From IMG/VR virus record IMGVR_UViG_3300006789_000024, positions 1 to 59,906 of that record: a stretch of DNA of 59,906 bases; one strand, 5' to 3'. A program made the position numbers and the translations under genes. Source of the DNA: a virus. This document shows, in pieces, positions 21,759 through 31,412 of the stretch (the stretch's first letter is position 1; every line of letters starts with the position of its first letter). Under the pieces are notes generated by a model. It did not search any database and was not told the origin of the DNA. It worked only from the letters and a program-made list of their open reading frames with translations.

Positions 21759-22155
21759 AGAGACACCACAGCAACAGCACATGAGCAGGCCTCAAAAAAG
21801 AAAAATGTATAAACAATTTGGTATTCTTAAGAAAAAGAATAGAAGTACAGAAGAAGGTCGTGAGTTATATAGAAGACTTAGAGAAGAAGGACTAGACGCA
21901 CATGAAAAGCATGTTAAGATGGTAAATGATTCTATAGGTGACCAACTACAGGTAAAATTAGATTCAATCAAAAAAACATGGAAGAAAGACTTTGGGTATA
22001 ACGATGCTGAGATTAAATTATTAGAAGAGGCATGGGTATTAACTTCATTCAAAGATAAAGAAACCTATAGAGCTGACAAGAAAGAAGCAAAAAGACTTAA
22101 TAGAAAGGCACAAGAATTAAAGGCTAATAGACTTAATGCAAACGATAACTCTTAA
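21751..22155 (+). CDS. Basic helical hypothetical protein (134 aa)
   Basis: 134 residues, strongly charged. PQKRKMYKQFGILKKKNRST and the Lys/Arg/Glu-rich end (TYRADKKEAKRLNRKAQELK) suggest long helices that bind nucleic acid or scaffold a structure. The middle, LEEAWVLTSFKD, is hydrophobic. I associate this pattern with a conserved protein located near tail genes in T4-like environmental phages but know no function. It overlaps both neighbours (8 and 20 bases). Confidence 0.5.
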   Translation: MSKETPQQQHMSRPQKRKMYKQFGILKKKNRSTEEGRELYRRLREEGLDAHEKHVKMVNDSIGDQLQVKLDSIKKTWKKDFGYNDAEIKLLEEAWVLTSFKDKETYRADKKEAKRLNRKAQELKANRLNANDNS

Positions 22156-22453
22156 AATAGCAGATAATGGTGTCATCAAAGAGATTCATGATGATAATAT
22201 AAATGCAGGAGGCGATACTTACGAATCAGTAAGATTGTATGAGTGGAGTGGCGGACCTGAGAATAAAAAGAAATTCATGCGCGATATATGTTTAGATATT
22301 GGTATGGATTTTGGTAATTCAAGATTAGTAAATCAAATTAAAATTATAGAAGATTGGGGCATACACTATGAACCAACAAAACCTGAAGTTCTGTCAAGGA
22401 TTGAAAAACTAGAGACTGAAATTATAGAACTTCGTAATAGAATTAAAAAATAG
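22136..22453 (+). CDS. Hypothetical protein with C-terminal coiled coil (105 aa)
   Basis: 105 residues starting inside the previous gene. The N-terminal 75 residues look like a mixed alpha/beta domain (TITLKIADNGVIKEI, then RLYEWSGGPENKKKFM). The last 25 (RIEKLETEIIELRNRIKK) form a clear leucine/isoleucine heptad coiled coil, so it is probably oligomeric. The stop TAG overlaps the GTG start of the following gene. Function unknown. Confidence 0.5.
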   Translation: MQTITLKIADNGVIKEIHDDNINAGGDTYESVRLYEWSGGPENKKKFMRDICLDIGMDFGNSRLVNQIKIIEDWGIHYEPTKPEVLSRIEKLETEIIELRNRIKK

Positions 22454-22848
22454 TGGAAGTGACTTCAATAGATTGTGTGATGTGCGGTTCTAAGCGAGAG
22501 TTTAATAAATACGTGAGAATAGAAAGCGATAATTCTACAACATCCGTAGACTATATCTCTATTATTACTAAGTTAATCAAATCTGATTTTCATGATGTAG
22601 AGCCTCATCCATTCATCGTTGGAATGGCAATTAAAAATGCATTAAATAATATTCGCAAAAAACAAAACAGCGATAGAGTAATATATCTTATGAAGCATGA
22701 TGATGGCGAAACTATAGAAAACTTTAAGGAACTTGCATACAATATGTTTGATAACTTAAAAGAAATAAATTTAATTGCTATCAATATGGAAAGTATAGAC
22801 GAAGATACTATATGCATGTTTGATAATTACGAAAATTTAGAATTTTGA
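22453..22848 (+). CDS. Hypothetical protein, GTG start (131 aa)
   Basis: 131 residues if GTG 22453 is used, which overlaps the previous stop (TAGTG). ATG 22480 is the next option and would remove the first nine residues. An early CVMCGSK pair could bind zinc together with other residues, but only one more Cys is present late in the protein. The rest alternates strands and helices, with YLMKHDDGETIENFKELAYN. Not recognised. It ends by overlapping the next frame (TTGA). Confidence 0.5.
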   Translation: MEVTSIDCVMCGSKREFNKYVRIESDNSTTSVDYISIITKLIKSDFHDVEPHPFIVGMAIKNALNNIRKKQNSDRVIYLMKHDDGETIENFKELAYNMFDNLKEINLIAINMESIDEDTICMFDNYENLEF

Positions 22849-23426
22849 TAAGAAATAGAGTATATGATAAAGGTACTATAGTCTATGCGTTAATATCGCC
22901 AAAGGGTAAATATGATACCCTATTCCCTGTTAAAGGAATTATATATGATGTTAGGCACAGTGATAGTATTGTCGAATATCAGATTAGAATAAGTCATTTC
23001 TATGATGACATAAATTTCATAAAAAGACATTTTATATCAGCTCAGTTTGAAAGAGATTTTGGCGGTAAAATGATACATCTTAGAACTAAATATAGTAGAT
23101 TTAAGTCTATTAAAGAATTTAACGAACATATATCATCTTCTAACTTTATTGTAGTTGTTGATGGACCTATGGTACACAAGCGTAGGCATGAGATGCAGAC
23201 ATTATTCAATAATATACATGATTTTTTTATTGAGAAGAAGATAGCTAATATGTATGATGTATGTAGTAGAAGTTATTACAATAATGGAACATATTACTAT
23301 AAAAGTAAAGGAGTTTTCAAAGCACATCTCAAAAAGTTTTTAGGCGATAGAGGATATGGAACAGATTCGTTTTTAGATGACATACTATACAGACCTTCAG
23401 CCGACAGATTAGATAAGACTAGTTAA
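22845..23426 (+). CDS. Hypothetical protein, probable TTG start (193 aa)
   Basis: 193 residues starting at TTG 22845, in a TTGA overlap with the previous stop. No in-frame ATG lies near the 5' end, so the TTG start is likely. The first 50 residues are strand-rich and Tyr-rich (YDKGTIVYALISPKGKY), and the middle is basic (HKRRHEMQTLFNNIHDFFIE). The end, KSKGVFKAHLKKFLGDRGYG, is basic and helical. Soluble, no motif. It is the last gene before the tail module and may belong to it. Confidence 0.5.
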   Translation: MIRNRVYDKGTIVYALISPKGKYDTLFPVKGIIYDVRHSDSIVEYQIRISHFYDDINFIKRHFISAQFERDFGGKMIHLRTKYSRFKSIKEFNEHISSSNFIVVVDGPMVHKRRHEMQTLFNNIHDFFIEKKIANMYDVCSRSYYNNGTYYYKSKGVFKAHLKKFLGDRGYGTDSFLDDILYRPSADRLDKTS

Positions 23427-23432
23427 CAAATT

Positions 23433-23450
23433 TAGATATATAAACTAAAT
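23433..23450 (+). promoter_or_regulatory. AGATATATAAACTA promoter motif opening the tail module
   Basis: TAGATATATAAACTAAAT about 12 bases before the ATG at 23463. It is one of the closest matches to the AGATATATA consensus and precedes the first large virion gene. Confidence 0.5.
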
Positions 23451-23462
23451 ACAACTAGTTAT

Positions 23463-25169
23463 ATGCCACTTACTTTTGGAAATTTTATGGACGGTCTTAA
23501 GACCAACATCGTTAAATTCGGTGATCGAGTAGGATTAGGAGCTGATGATGATGAACAATCATCAGGCGAGGATAATAAATCAAGGTCTGAAAATAATACG
23601 ACAGCTGATCCGAATATAGTTATGAGAACTGTAGCTGAGGGTCAATACCCCACTGCAAAAGCCGGAGAGGGATCAGATTACAACATATATTATACAAAAG
23701 AAATAGATTCTGTAGTGTATCAGCGTAAGGGTGAAGATGGGAAATCCACTGATATACCAGTATCTGACGGTCCTAGACCTTATTCAATTTTTAATAAATA
23801 TAGTTTAATGAACTATAAGGGTAATATAGCTACCGCAACCGATACTGAAGGCGTTCCATTGGCGCAGTTTAATAAGATAGACACGAAGACTTTAGTAAAT
23901 CCAACAGCTACTAAAATTGTAGAATTTTGTAAAGATTTAGGTAAAGATAACCTAGCGTATAGATACAATTATGCTGATTTTGCGTTATGTAAATATTTTG
24001 GTAAGATTCCGGCAAATCAAATGATAACACTTAGAAGATTTCCATTTCCAGTTGGTGATGATATTATATCTCCTAAAGAACTTGATGGTGCTGGTAATCC
24101 TGTAAAAATGACAATGCCAGATATCGCAAGAGCTATTACTTGGATGGGTGAAGCTCCAGGTAACGCAATGAATGAAATATTAGGATTTAAGCTTGGATTT
24201 GAATATGAAGAACTTGAATCTAAGATACAAGAAATGCAAGCAAAAACTAGTGCAAGGTCTGGAACATTTGGAGCTTTTGTTAATAATAATCCTATTGCTA
24301 AAGCAGCATATGGCGCGGTGTCAAATCAAAACGCACATCAGATGAAGACCAAAGAAGCAAATGCAGGATTTGATTCATTCAAAGAAACATATCCTAACCA
24401 TGTATTCGGTCCATTAAATGTTATTAAGCAAATATATGCTAGAAAACAAGGTCTAAAGTTTGAACAATCGTTTACTCTAAAATTTGAATATGAGATGCGT
24501 TCGTTGGGTGGGGCTAATCCTAAAGTTATGTTTTTGGACCAACTATCAAATATACTGGCCTTAACATATAATAATGCGCCATTTTGGGGAGGTTCTACTA
24601 GATGGACTGGAGATGGTAGTATTGCTAAACCTCTTGGAGATATAGATAAACTTAAGAATGGAGATATTTCAGGATTTTTTGGAAGTGTTGTTGATGATAT
24701 AAAGGGTATGTTCTCTGGTCAGTCATTTGGAGAGATGTTAGGTAAAGGTGTAAAGAATCTTATTGGTGGTAAATTAATGGAGATGATGAATACTCCTCAA
24801 GGTGGACAAGCTGTTCAAGCATTTTTAAGTGGTGACCCTACAGGCCAATGGCATTTAACTATCGGTAATCCATTAAATCCTATGATAGTTATGGGAAATC
24901 TTTGTTGTGAGAGCACTGATATTTCCTTTGAAGGACCTCTTGGTGTTCAAGATTTTCCTGAAAGATTGGTTGTAACGATATCATTAAAACCAGGCAGGCC
25001 TAGAGATAAAACAGATGTTGAGAGTATGTTTAATTGTGGGAAGGGTAGATTCTATTTACAACCTAAAGAGGGTGTTGATGTTGATAAAACAGTAAATGTT
25101 GATTCATACGGTAGATCGATAGGAGACTCAGCTACCTTAGAAGAGTTTAGAAAAATTACTAATGGATAA
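23463..25169 (+). CDS. Tail/baseplate structural protein
   Basis: 568 residues. The C-terminal third has WHLTIGNPLNPMIVMGNL, then a GPLGVQDFPERLVVTI block and KPGRPRDKTDVESMFNCGKG. I know this pattern from large structural proteins next to baseplate genes in T4-like phages of Bacteroidota, but cannot map it to one T4 protein. A Gly/Met-rich helical region (about 410-450) precedes it. Residues 30-60 are Ser/Asn-rich and probably disordered. It leads a chain with TAATG-type coupling to the next gene, so it is probably a hub or tube-baseplate junction component. Confidence 0.65.
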   Translation: MPLTFGNFMDGLKTNIVKFGDRVGLGADDDEQSSGEDNKSRSENNTTADPNIVMRTVAEGQYPTAKAGEGSDYNIYYTKEIDSVVYQRKGEDGKSTDIPVSDGPRPYSIFNKYSLMNYKGNIATATDTEGVPLAQFNKIDTKTLVNPTATKIVEFCKDLGKDNLAYRYNYADFALCKYFGKIPANQMITLRRFPFPVGDDIISPKELDGAGNPVKMTMPDIARAITWMGEAPGNAMNEILGFKLGFEYEELESKIQEMQAKTSARSGTFGAFVNNNPIAKAAYGAVSNQNAHQMKTKEANAGFDSFKETYPNHVFGPLNVIKQIYARKQGLKFEQSFTLKFEYEMRSLGGANPKVMFLDQLSNILALTYNNAPFWGGSTRWTGDGSIAKPLGDIDKLKNGDISGFFGSVVDDIKGMFSGQSFGEMLGKGVKNLIGGKLMEMMNTPQGGQAVQAFLSGDPTGQWHLTIGNPLNPMIVMGNLCCESTDISFEGPLGVQDFPERLVVTISLKPGRPRDKTDVESMFNCGKGRFYLQPKEGVDVDKTVNVDSYGRSIGDSATLEEFRKITNG

Positions 25170-25759
25170 TGAAATTACAGAGTATAAATAAAAAAGTAAT
25201 AGATGGTGTAGTTCAAATAGCTAGACCTACTGTTATATTTGCTAAAATAGAGGGTGAAGCATACACAGAACATTACATAACTAAACATGAAGTGTGTAGA
25301 GTAGACTTAATATCCTTAGCTAAATATGGCACTGATGCTATGGGTGATATTATATTAAAATTTAATAAAATATCTAATCCTTTTTCATTTAATGAAGGAG
25401 ATATTATGTTAATTCCTGATAGGAATATTGGACTAATAGCTTGGAAAGAGATTGTAGGGTTTGATATTCCTGAACTTAATGAAATTAAAGCTCAATTTTT
25501 AGAAACTAAAAGACTTACCGAAAAGGACGCAAAAAGAGTTGAATATCTCAAGCAGAAAGCAGATAAAAAATCAAATGGGTCAAGCGCTCCTGCTCCTCCA
25601 AATATATTAAAACCAGGAGATAGTAATATTGTTATTTCTGGTGGTAAGATTTCTCTTAACCCAAGTGCGTTCACTAAATATAAGAATAAAAAAGATGCTG
25701 CTAAACGCGACGAAGAAATAAGAAGAGAAAGAAGTAGAAGAGACGAATCACCAGGATAA
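25169..25759 (+). CDS. gp53/LysM-like baseplate wedge protein
   Basis: 196 residues. Residues 45-83 (VDLISLAKYGTDAMGDIILK, then ISNPFSFNEGDIMLIP) have the layout of the LysM-like fold of T4 gp53: Asp, a Leu-Ala-x-x-Tyr-Gly helix, a helix, then Asn-Pro-Phe and a final strand ending in IP. T4 gp53 links baseplate wedges. The C-terminal third is highly basic and probably disordered (KRDEEIRRERSRRDE). The gene begins in the stop of the preceding gene. Confidence 0.5.
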   Translation: MKLQSINKKVIDGVVQIARPTVIFAKIEGEAYTEHYITKHEVCRVDLISLAKYGTDAMGDIILKFNKISNPFSFNEGDIMLIPDRNIGLIAWKEIVGFDIPELNEIKAQFLETKRLTEKDAKRVEYLKQKADKKSNGSSAPAPPNILKPGDSNIVISGGKISLNPSAFTKYKNKKDAAKRDEEIRRERSRRDESPG

Positions 25760-25768
25760 TAGAATAAG

Positions 25769-27772
25769 ATGGCATTAGAAAGACAAATTTTAACAAGAAC
25801 TGAGCCAACAATAGCACTTGACGATTTAGAATTCAAATCATTTGAGGAAGAAAATCAAAAGGCTGTAGTTTCAAAAGATTTAGGAGGTAGAACTCCTTTA
25901 ATTCATATAAATGGCTATGTGTTTCAGGAGGGTGATGTGACAAGCATGCTACTAGATATGAATGGTAAAATACCTAAAATTACTGTTAGTATTACTGATA
26001 GCAGTGGGCATTTTGTTGTTGATACTTTCCCAAGAAGCGGAGATGTTTTAAGTCTTAGAATAGCGTCAAGACAGACTGATACATATAAAGATATTAGAAT
26101 AGATTTTGATATTGATAAAGTTATAGGTTCTCCTAAGGGAGCAAAAGAACAAAGTGCAGAAGGAGCAAAATATACCTTTATGGGAGTTATGAAGATTCCA
26201 GGTCTTTTTGCGGATGTTTGTAAAAAATATGATGAAGGTAGTTCATTAGACCATCTAGAAGCAATGGCCACAGACCTTCAATTAGGTTTTGCTACAAATG
26301 TAGATACACCAGACCCTGAAGATTTAATGAATTTACTTATACCATTCAAAACAATGAATGAAGTAATTAAAGAAACAGTAGAACATTCTTATACTGGAGA
26401 CGAAGGATTTCAAACATATTCAATCGATCCGTTTTACTACTTAACATATGTTGATATTAACAAGGCATTAAATGCCGAAGATGGTATCGATGTGTCATTT
26501 GCAAGTTATGCTGAAAGATATGACGAAAATGCTGGAGAAGATGATGATAAAATGCTATCAGCTCTAGTGTTAACAACATATGAGCAGACAGAAGGAACGA
26601 ATCATCATATATCTAAATATGCTCTAAAGCACGGTGCAGGTGCGGTCGCTAGAACCCAAGGATTCAAAAAAGTTTTGCAGTTTTATGAAGATAATCCAAT
26701 GCATGATAATGGAGGTCTTGGAGAAATTAGAACTGATGTTGAGCCTCTATCTAGCGATACTATGAAGGATATTGAAGAACCATTAAAGGGTAGAAGAGGA
26801 GAAGAAAGGTATCTTTCTGAGATTAAATATGAATATATGGGAAGGGCAAGTAATACGGCTAATACACACCCACAGTGGAAGTTTGCAGAGACTCATAATA
26901 AGCAAAACATGACAGAGCTTAATAAATTAAGTCTTGAGGTTGAATTACCAGTAGTTAATCCGTCAATTTATAAGTATCAAAAAATACCTGTTATTATATT
27001 CACAGAAGGTCTTGAACAAAAATTAAGCTCTGATCAGGTTGAAACTAAAAAAGCTGATGAAGGATTTGAGAGTGGTGGTGTTTCTACTTCTGCGACTGAG
27101 GGAAACAATATTACAACTGGAGAACAAAAGATAAATGAATTCTTATCAGGATATTATATTGTTGGCGGTATTCAATATGTATATAGTAGTAGAGATGAGA
27201 CAATAAAAATGAAGTTAATTCTGTGGAGAAGAGAATGGCCTAGTAGAACTAATAATCTGGATGGCGCATTGTTAGATGCTAAACCTACAGATACATCAAC
27301 ACCAGAACCTATTCCACCCGTTCCAGAACCAGAGCCGGAACCTGAGCCAGATCCAGAACCAGATCCGGAACCAGATCCGGAACCAGAGCCAGAAGAAGAT
27401 GAAACTGTAATAACAGTAACCCCAACAACTCCATTGAATTATTCAGTAGTTGAAGATGGAGATTCTGAAGCGAGGCTAATAAATGTTAAGGCAACCGGTT
27501 TAGATATTTATGCATTAACTGTAGATATGCCAGCACAATCAGCTGACTTTTACTTCGATTTTAAGCTTCCTGGATATGATAAAAATTATGGAGAATCGCG
27601 CTTTCATTTTTCATCATCTGATTTTCCAGATTTACCTGACGGAGAAATAGATGTAGATATAGAAGTATACTGTGAAGACACAATGGATGATGGTGCTGTT
27701 GGAGATATAGAAATTAGCGGTGGAGATGCTCCTACTGTTCGTATACCGGTGACAGTTACGTTTATAACATAA
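25769..27772 (+). CDS. gp27-like baseplate hub protein with PE-rich hinge and Ig-like tail
   Basis: 667 residues. Residues 40-130 (TPLIHINGYVFQEGDVTSML, KIPKITVSITDSSGHF, FPRSGDVLSLRIASR) resemble the first barrel of gp27/gpD-type hub proteins, and residues 370-490 the second barrel (LSGYYIVGGIQYVYS). At about 510-546 there is a Pro-Glu/Pro-Asp repeat (PEPEPEPDPEPDPEPDPEPE), coded by tandem repeats at 27320-27390. A final domain of about 110 residues looks like an Ig-like beta sandwich. The hub would connect tail tube and spike; the hinge plus extra domain is unusual and may project outwards. Confidence 0.65.
   Translation: MALERQILTRTEPTIALDDLEFKSFEEENQKAVVSKDLGGRTPLIHINGYVFQEGDVTSMLLDMNGKIPKITVSITDSSGHFVVDTFPRSGDVLSLRIASRQTDTYKDIRIDFDIDKVIGSPKGAKEQSAEGAKYTFMGVMKIPGLFADVCKKYDEGSSLDHLEAMATDLQLGFATNVDTPDPEDLMNLLIPFKTMNEVIKETVEHSYTGDEGFQTYSIDPFYYLTYVDINKALNAEDGIDVSFASYAERYDENAGEDDDKMLSALVLTTYEQTEGTNHHISKYALKHGAGAVARTQGFKKVLQFYEDNPMHDNGGLGEIRTDVEPLSSDTMKDIEEPLKGRRGEERYLSEIKYEYMGRASNTANTHPQWKFAETHNKQNMTELNKLSLEVELPVVNPSIYKYQKIPVIIFTEGLEQKLSSDQVETKKADEGFESGGVSTSATEGNNITTGEQKINEFLSGYYIVGGIQYVYSSRDETIKMKLILWRREWPSRTNNLDGALLDAKPTDTSTPEPIPPVPEPEPEPEPDPEPDPEPDPEPEPEEDETVITVTPTTPLNYSVVEDGDSEARLINVKATGLDIYALTVDMPAQSADFYFDFKLPGYDKNYGESRFHFSSSDFPDLPDGEIDVDIEVYCEDTMDDGAVGDIEISGGDAPTVRIPVTVTFIT
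27320..27400 (+). repeat. Tandem repeat coding Pro-Glu/Pro-Asp
   Basis: Repeats of CCAGAACCAGATCCGGAACC-type words, with a 6- and 12-base period, code for the PE/PD hinge of the hub protein. Such tandem repeats can change length by slippage. Confidence 0.7.
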
Positions 27773-27773
27773 A

Positions 27774-27787
27774 AAGAATATATAGTA
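27774..27787 (+). promoter_or_regulatory. ATATATAGTAT motif directly before a start codon
   Basis: AAGAATATATAGTAT runs into the ATG at 27789. Confidence 0.35.
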
Positions 27788-27788
27788 T

Positions 27789-29150
27789 ATGGCAGACTTT
27801 AGTACATGGAACGATTTTAGAAAAGGACATTCTTTAGATAAGAAAAATCAATACGCAGACCCTACGTATCTTTCATTTTCTCTTATGTTTGATTTCTTTG
27901 AAGGATTTTCATCTCCTTTATTAGCTGGACCCGCAAGACTATTTCTCACGGAACAATTAGAGGCAAGTGGAAAAGCACCAGAAGTAACGGATAATGATGA
28001 ACTTACAGAGCAGGCAGAAGTACAATATGATGGTAAGAAGCAATATGGTCATAGGCTTAAAGCTCTCGATGATTTTATATTTACATTAAAGAAAATAAAT
28101 AGAGAAATGCCATGGTATTGGCAATCTCTATCAGGAGTAGACACACTTCTAAAATATGACCCACTTAAACCATATAGAGGTGGTGAAGAGGCTAAGATGG
28201 CAATAGGTACATTAGAATCTATTGATTTAACAATAGCAGGTTTAATGCATTTATATAGAACCGCATGTTTTGATGAAAAGAGATGGAGCTATATTTTACC
28301 ACCAAATCTACGAGAATTTAGAATGTGGATTTACGTTACTGAATGCAGACCTATTAAAAATTTGTCTAAAATACAGGCTACTCTCGGGTTTGACAAAGGC
28401 GCGGCTAAAGATTCTTTAAGAGGTCTTACTTCGGGCGGTGGACTCAAGGGTACTAAAGACATATTTGACCCGTCAATTGGTGTACAAAACGCAAATGCCG
28501 GTATCAGCGGAGGAGACCATAGACCATATTTCTTTTTTGAATTAAGTGGTTGTGAATGGGATATACAGGGAGGAACTGCTCAATTTGCTGATTTACTAAA
28601 AACACCAGAAGGTTTTGCAGCATCTGAAATAGGTCTTTCGTATAAAAAAGTAGGTAAGGTAGATGGAAGAGTTCTTAATGGAACGATTATAGAATCTGAT
28701 AAAGATGCAGCTAGAGTATCTCCCGCAACCGAAGAAGAATCTAAACATTATGAACCTGGTGATTTTGGAGGTTTGATTGGAGATAAAGTTATGGATAAGA
28801 TTGGAGAGATGGGTGATCGTTTTGTTGATGATGCTTCGTTGTTTATGGAGAAAAAGAAACAACAGATTGGTCAGTTAGGTAGCGACATATATCGAGCGAA
28901 TGTTCCAAATTTTGAAAACATATATACGAATATGGTAGCAGACGCTGATAAAGCTACTGATATTAGTACTCTTTCTAAAAATATGCCAGAAAATGTCTTA
29001 GGTCTTAAGAAAGGAGGCACTGTTAAGGATGGTTTCGACCAAAGTGCAGTAGCTGGTTTGAATATTGGAGAGAACGTTAATGCCGATTCAAACACAACAG
29101 ATGGAGGTACTAGTGGCGATAACAACTTAGGAAATATTCACGATGAGTAA
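27789..29150 (+). CDS. Tail structural protein (possible tube-baseplate junction)
   Basis: 453 residues. DPTYLSFSLMFDFFEGFSSP (24-43) is followed by a Trp-rich helical part (MPWYWQSLSGVDTLLKYD), then RMWIYVTECRPIKN and FFFELSGCEWDIQGGTAQFA. The last 130 residues are polar and Gly/Asn-rich. The pattern is familiar from T4-like environmental phages, where the gene lies between hub and spike genes; a gp48/gp54-like role is plausible from position. It overlaps the spike gene by 8 bases. The exact T4 equivalent is uncertain. Confidence 0.6.
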   Translation: MADFSTWNDFRKGHSLDKKNQYADPTYLSFSLMFDFFEGFSSPLLAGPARLFLTEQLEASGKAPEVTDNDELTEQAEVQYDGKKQYGHRLKALDDFIFTLKKINREMPWYWQSLSGVDTLLKYDPLKPYRGGEEAKMAIGTLESIDLTIAGLMHLYRTACFDEKRWSYILPPNLREFRMWIYVTECRPIKNLSKIQATLGFDKGAAKDSLRGLTSGGGLKGTKDIFDPSIGVQNANAGISGGDHRPYFFFELSGCEWDIQGGTAQFADLLKTPEGFAASEIGLSYKKVGKVDGRVLNGTIIESDKDAARVSPATEEESKHYEPGDFGGLIGDKVMDKIGEMGDRFVDDASLFMEKKKQQIGQLGSDIYRANVPNFENIYTNMVADADKATDISTLSKNMPENVLGLKKGGTVKDGFDQSAVAGLNIGENVNADSNTTDGGTSGDNNLGNIHDE

Positions 29151-29874
29151 AAAAACAGCAAAAAAGGATAAAATAAGAGATACTCACTGGCTTGGTACTG
29201 TTGTAGATAATCAAGACCCTGAGAATTTTGGTAGATGTAAAGTTAAGGTTTTTGGTAAATTTGATTTACTAGAAAATGAAGCTATTCCATGGGCAACTCC
29301 AATGAATCGTAACAATGTAGGTTCTCATTATATTCCTCATGTTGGTGATGTTGTTTCTGTTAGATTTGATAATGGAAACATATACCACCCAGAATATTGG
29401 TTTCAAATCAATCAAAATAAAGAACTTAAAGACGAGGTATTAGATTCTTCTGGAGAGCCTGAAAATGTGGTATCATTAGTATATGATGCTAAACGAAATA
29501 TTAGAATATATCAATCTGAAACCGATGGTCTAGTTATAGCTCATGGAAAAGATGGTAAAGATTCTGAGCCGCTTATTAGATTATCTGATGATGGCAAGAT
29601 ATTTTTATATGCTGCTAATATTTATTTAGCAACACCAGAAGGAGATGACTTTAATGATATGGGTAATACTAGTCAGCCAGCAGTTAGAGGAGGAAGCTTA
29701 GAAGAGTGGTTAGATGAATATCTAAAGTTATTTGAGGACCATATACACCCAACAGGAGTTGGACCGTCAGGACCTGCAAAAGCCCTACCGCCAACGACTG
29801 TTCAAGTTCCTATTTTGAAAAGTAAACACATAAATTATCAACAAGACAATAAGTCTACAAACGCTAACTCATAA
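29143..29874 (+). CDS. gp5-like OB-fold spike protein without lysozyme domain
   Basis: 243 residues. The N-terminal half is the gp5/gpV OB fold: GTVVDNQDPENFGRCKVKVF, then IPWATPMNRNN and YIPHVGDVVSVRFDNG, ending with HPEYWF. T4 gp5 continues with a lysozyme domain and then a beta-helical spike. Here there is no lysozyme motif; a short strand-rich linker (about 120-165) leads to EWLDEYLKLFEDHIHPTGVG near the end. It is probably the central spike base. The stop shares a base with the next ATG. Confidence 0.8.
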   Translation: MSKKTAKKDKIRDTHWLGTVVDNQDPENFGRCKVKVFGKFDLLENEAIPWATPMNRNNVGSHYIPHVGDVVSVRFDNGNIYHPEYWFQINQNKELKDEVLDSSGEPENVVSLVYDAKRNIRIYQSETDGLVIAHGKDGKDSEPLIRLSDDGKIFLYAANIYLATPEGDDFNDMGNTSQPAVRGGSLEEWLDEYLKLFEDHIHPTGVGPSGPAKALPPTTVQVPILKSKHINYQQDNKSTNANS

Positions 29875-31391
29875 TGCCTGCAAATTGGAGTTCATTTATA
29901 AGTAATGTCGAGAGTTATATTATCTCTCAACCCCCTTCTCCTACTGAATTAGGAAAGCATATAGCTAGGGAGTATCATACAGCAATTAAACAATCACAAT
30001 CAATGTGGGGACAAACTCATGTTTCTGGTAGTAATAGCGGTTTATTATCTACATATGGAACTCAATTTGAAAGAATGAAAGCAGATGAGGACCCTATTGA
30101 ACTAGAACCAGTACTTACTAACGCGTTAGATGAGGATGGAAACGAAATACCATTTACTGGTAGAACAAGCGATCCGAATAATCCAAATCCTGCACCACCA
30201 GACCCTGAATATGCCGACCCTGATATGGAAGAGGTTGAACCTCCTCCAATAGACCCTGAAAAGATGCGTCTATTTATAGATGAATATAGTTCAGAATATA
30301 ATCTATATGAATATGAGTTTTTTGAATTTGGTTTAACTGGAAGTGAAACAAAAGACCAATTAGTTGCTATAATATCTAATAGAATGTTATTTACCCTAAT
30401 GTCGGAATCAAGTGGAGGTACTCGAGAAAAGATATTAAATTGGATTAATAGCTTTGGAACATGGGAAACTGGAACTACAACCGTTGGCGGTACTTCATCT
30501 GATTTTGCTGCATTTAAGAGTAAGGTCGAATCAGCGATAGGAGACGGTGGTTATGATGTATCATATATTTTAAGTAAAGTAAAATATAGAACTATTGAAA
30601 AACTTAAGACTTCTTATGGTGTAAGTTCTTTAGAAGGTACAACTAATAATATAGGCTTAAGGACATCTGTAAAGAATGGTAAACCGGCTGAAATGACATA
30701 TCATAACTCAGTTAAAAAAGATTTTCTTTTTGAATATGCACAAGAAGAGTTTGATAAAGATAATACCAATGAAGATTACAAAGTTTCTCCAGTTTTATTA
30801 AAAGAATTTATAGTTTATTTTTCATTTACTGGTAGAGAAAAATCTTCTGAATGGAAAGATATTCAAGTTACGACTGAATATGTAGATGGTGAAATGAAAA
30901 ATAAATGGGCAAAGCAGGTAATTCCACAAACGGTTGAAGATGTTAAGAATAATAAAAATAGAGCTGCTCCTTATATGTATGTTAGACAACAGACAGTAGA
31001 TGCCCTTGAAGATGCAGAAGGAGGTGAAGGAGGTGATGACCCATATGAACTATGCGCAAGAGAAACTATAAAATATTGGAAGGATACTACAACACAGCCA
31101 TTAAAATCTATGCCTCCTGCCCCGCCATGTTTATCAAAGATGCCATTAGGTGGAACTTATATTCCAATATATCATGGAACTGAAAAGAAATTAGCTGAAG
31201 GATTAAGAAAAGCATTAAATGCAGGTAAAGATTCTGATAATATACAGCAAGCTGCTAAGATGGTTGCAACCGCTCTTTCAGTGGCGTATGCTAAACATTT
31301 AATGGAACTAAAGTTCATATATCAAGGAGGAATACCCGTACCAACTGTTCCATATGTGCCAATGATTGGTTTTGTACCAAATGTCTTTTAG
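29874..31391 (+). CDS. Virion-associated protein, unknown
   Basis: 505 residues. There is a Pro/Asp-rich linker at about 100-135 (NPNPAPPDPEYADPDMEEVE) between two mostly helical parts. The C-terminus has a helix rich in Ala (QAAKMVATALSVAYAKHLME) and then a Pro/Val-rich tail (GGIPVPTVPYVPMIGFVPNV). The position directly after the spike and before late-type promoters suggests a baseplate or tail component. It resembles no T4 protein that I can name. Confidence 0.55.
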   Translation: MPANWSSFISNVESYIISQPPSPTELGKHIAREYHTAIKQSQSMWGQTHVSGSNSGLLSTYGTQFERMKADEDPIELEPVLTNALDEDGNEIPFTGRTSDPNNPNPAPPDPEYADPDMEEVEPPPIDPEKMRLFIDEYSSEYNLYEYEFFEFGLTGSETKDQLVAIISNRMLFTLMSESSGGTREKILNWINSFGTWETGTTTVGGTSSDFAAFKSKVESAIGDGGYDVSYILSKVKYRTIEKLKTSYGVSSLEGTTNNIGLRTSVKNGKPAEMTYHNSVKKDFLFEYAQEEFDKDNTNEDYKVSPVLLKEFIVYFSFTGREKSSEWKDIQVTTEYVDGEMKNKWAKQVIPQTVEDVKNNKNRAAPYMYVRQQTVDALEDAEGGEGGDDPYELCARETIKYWKDTTTQPLKSMPPAPPCLSKMPLGGTYIPIYHGTEKKLAEGLRKALNAGKDSDNIQQAAKMVATALSVAYAKHLMELKFIYQGGIPVPTVPYVPMIGFVPNVF

Positions 31392-31395
31392 ATTT

Positions 31396-31412
31396 TAGAT
31401 ATATAATAAGAT
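31396..31412 (+). promoter_or_regulatory. AGATATATAATA promoter motif
   Basis: TAGATATATAATAAGAT about 35 bases before the ATG of the S1-like gene at 31447. It has a longer leader than most. Confidence 0.45.

Noticed and set aside
29143-29874. Tail lysozyme (gp5 with lysozyme domain)
   Set aside because: Only the OB fold and a short tail are present; no lysozyme catalytic block is visible.
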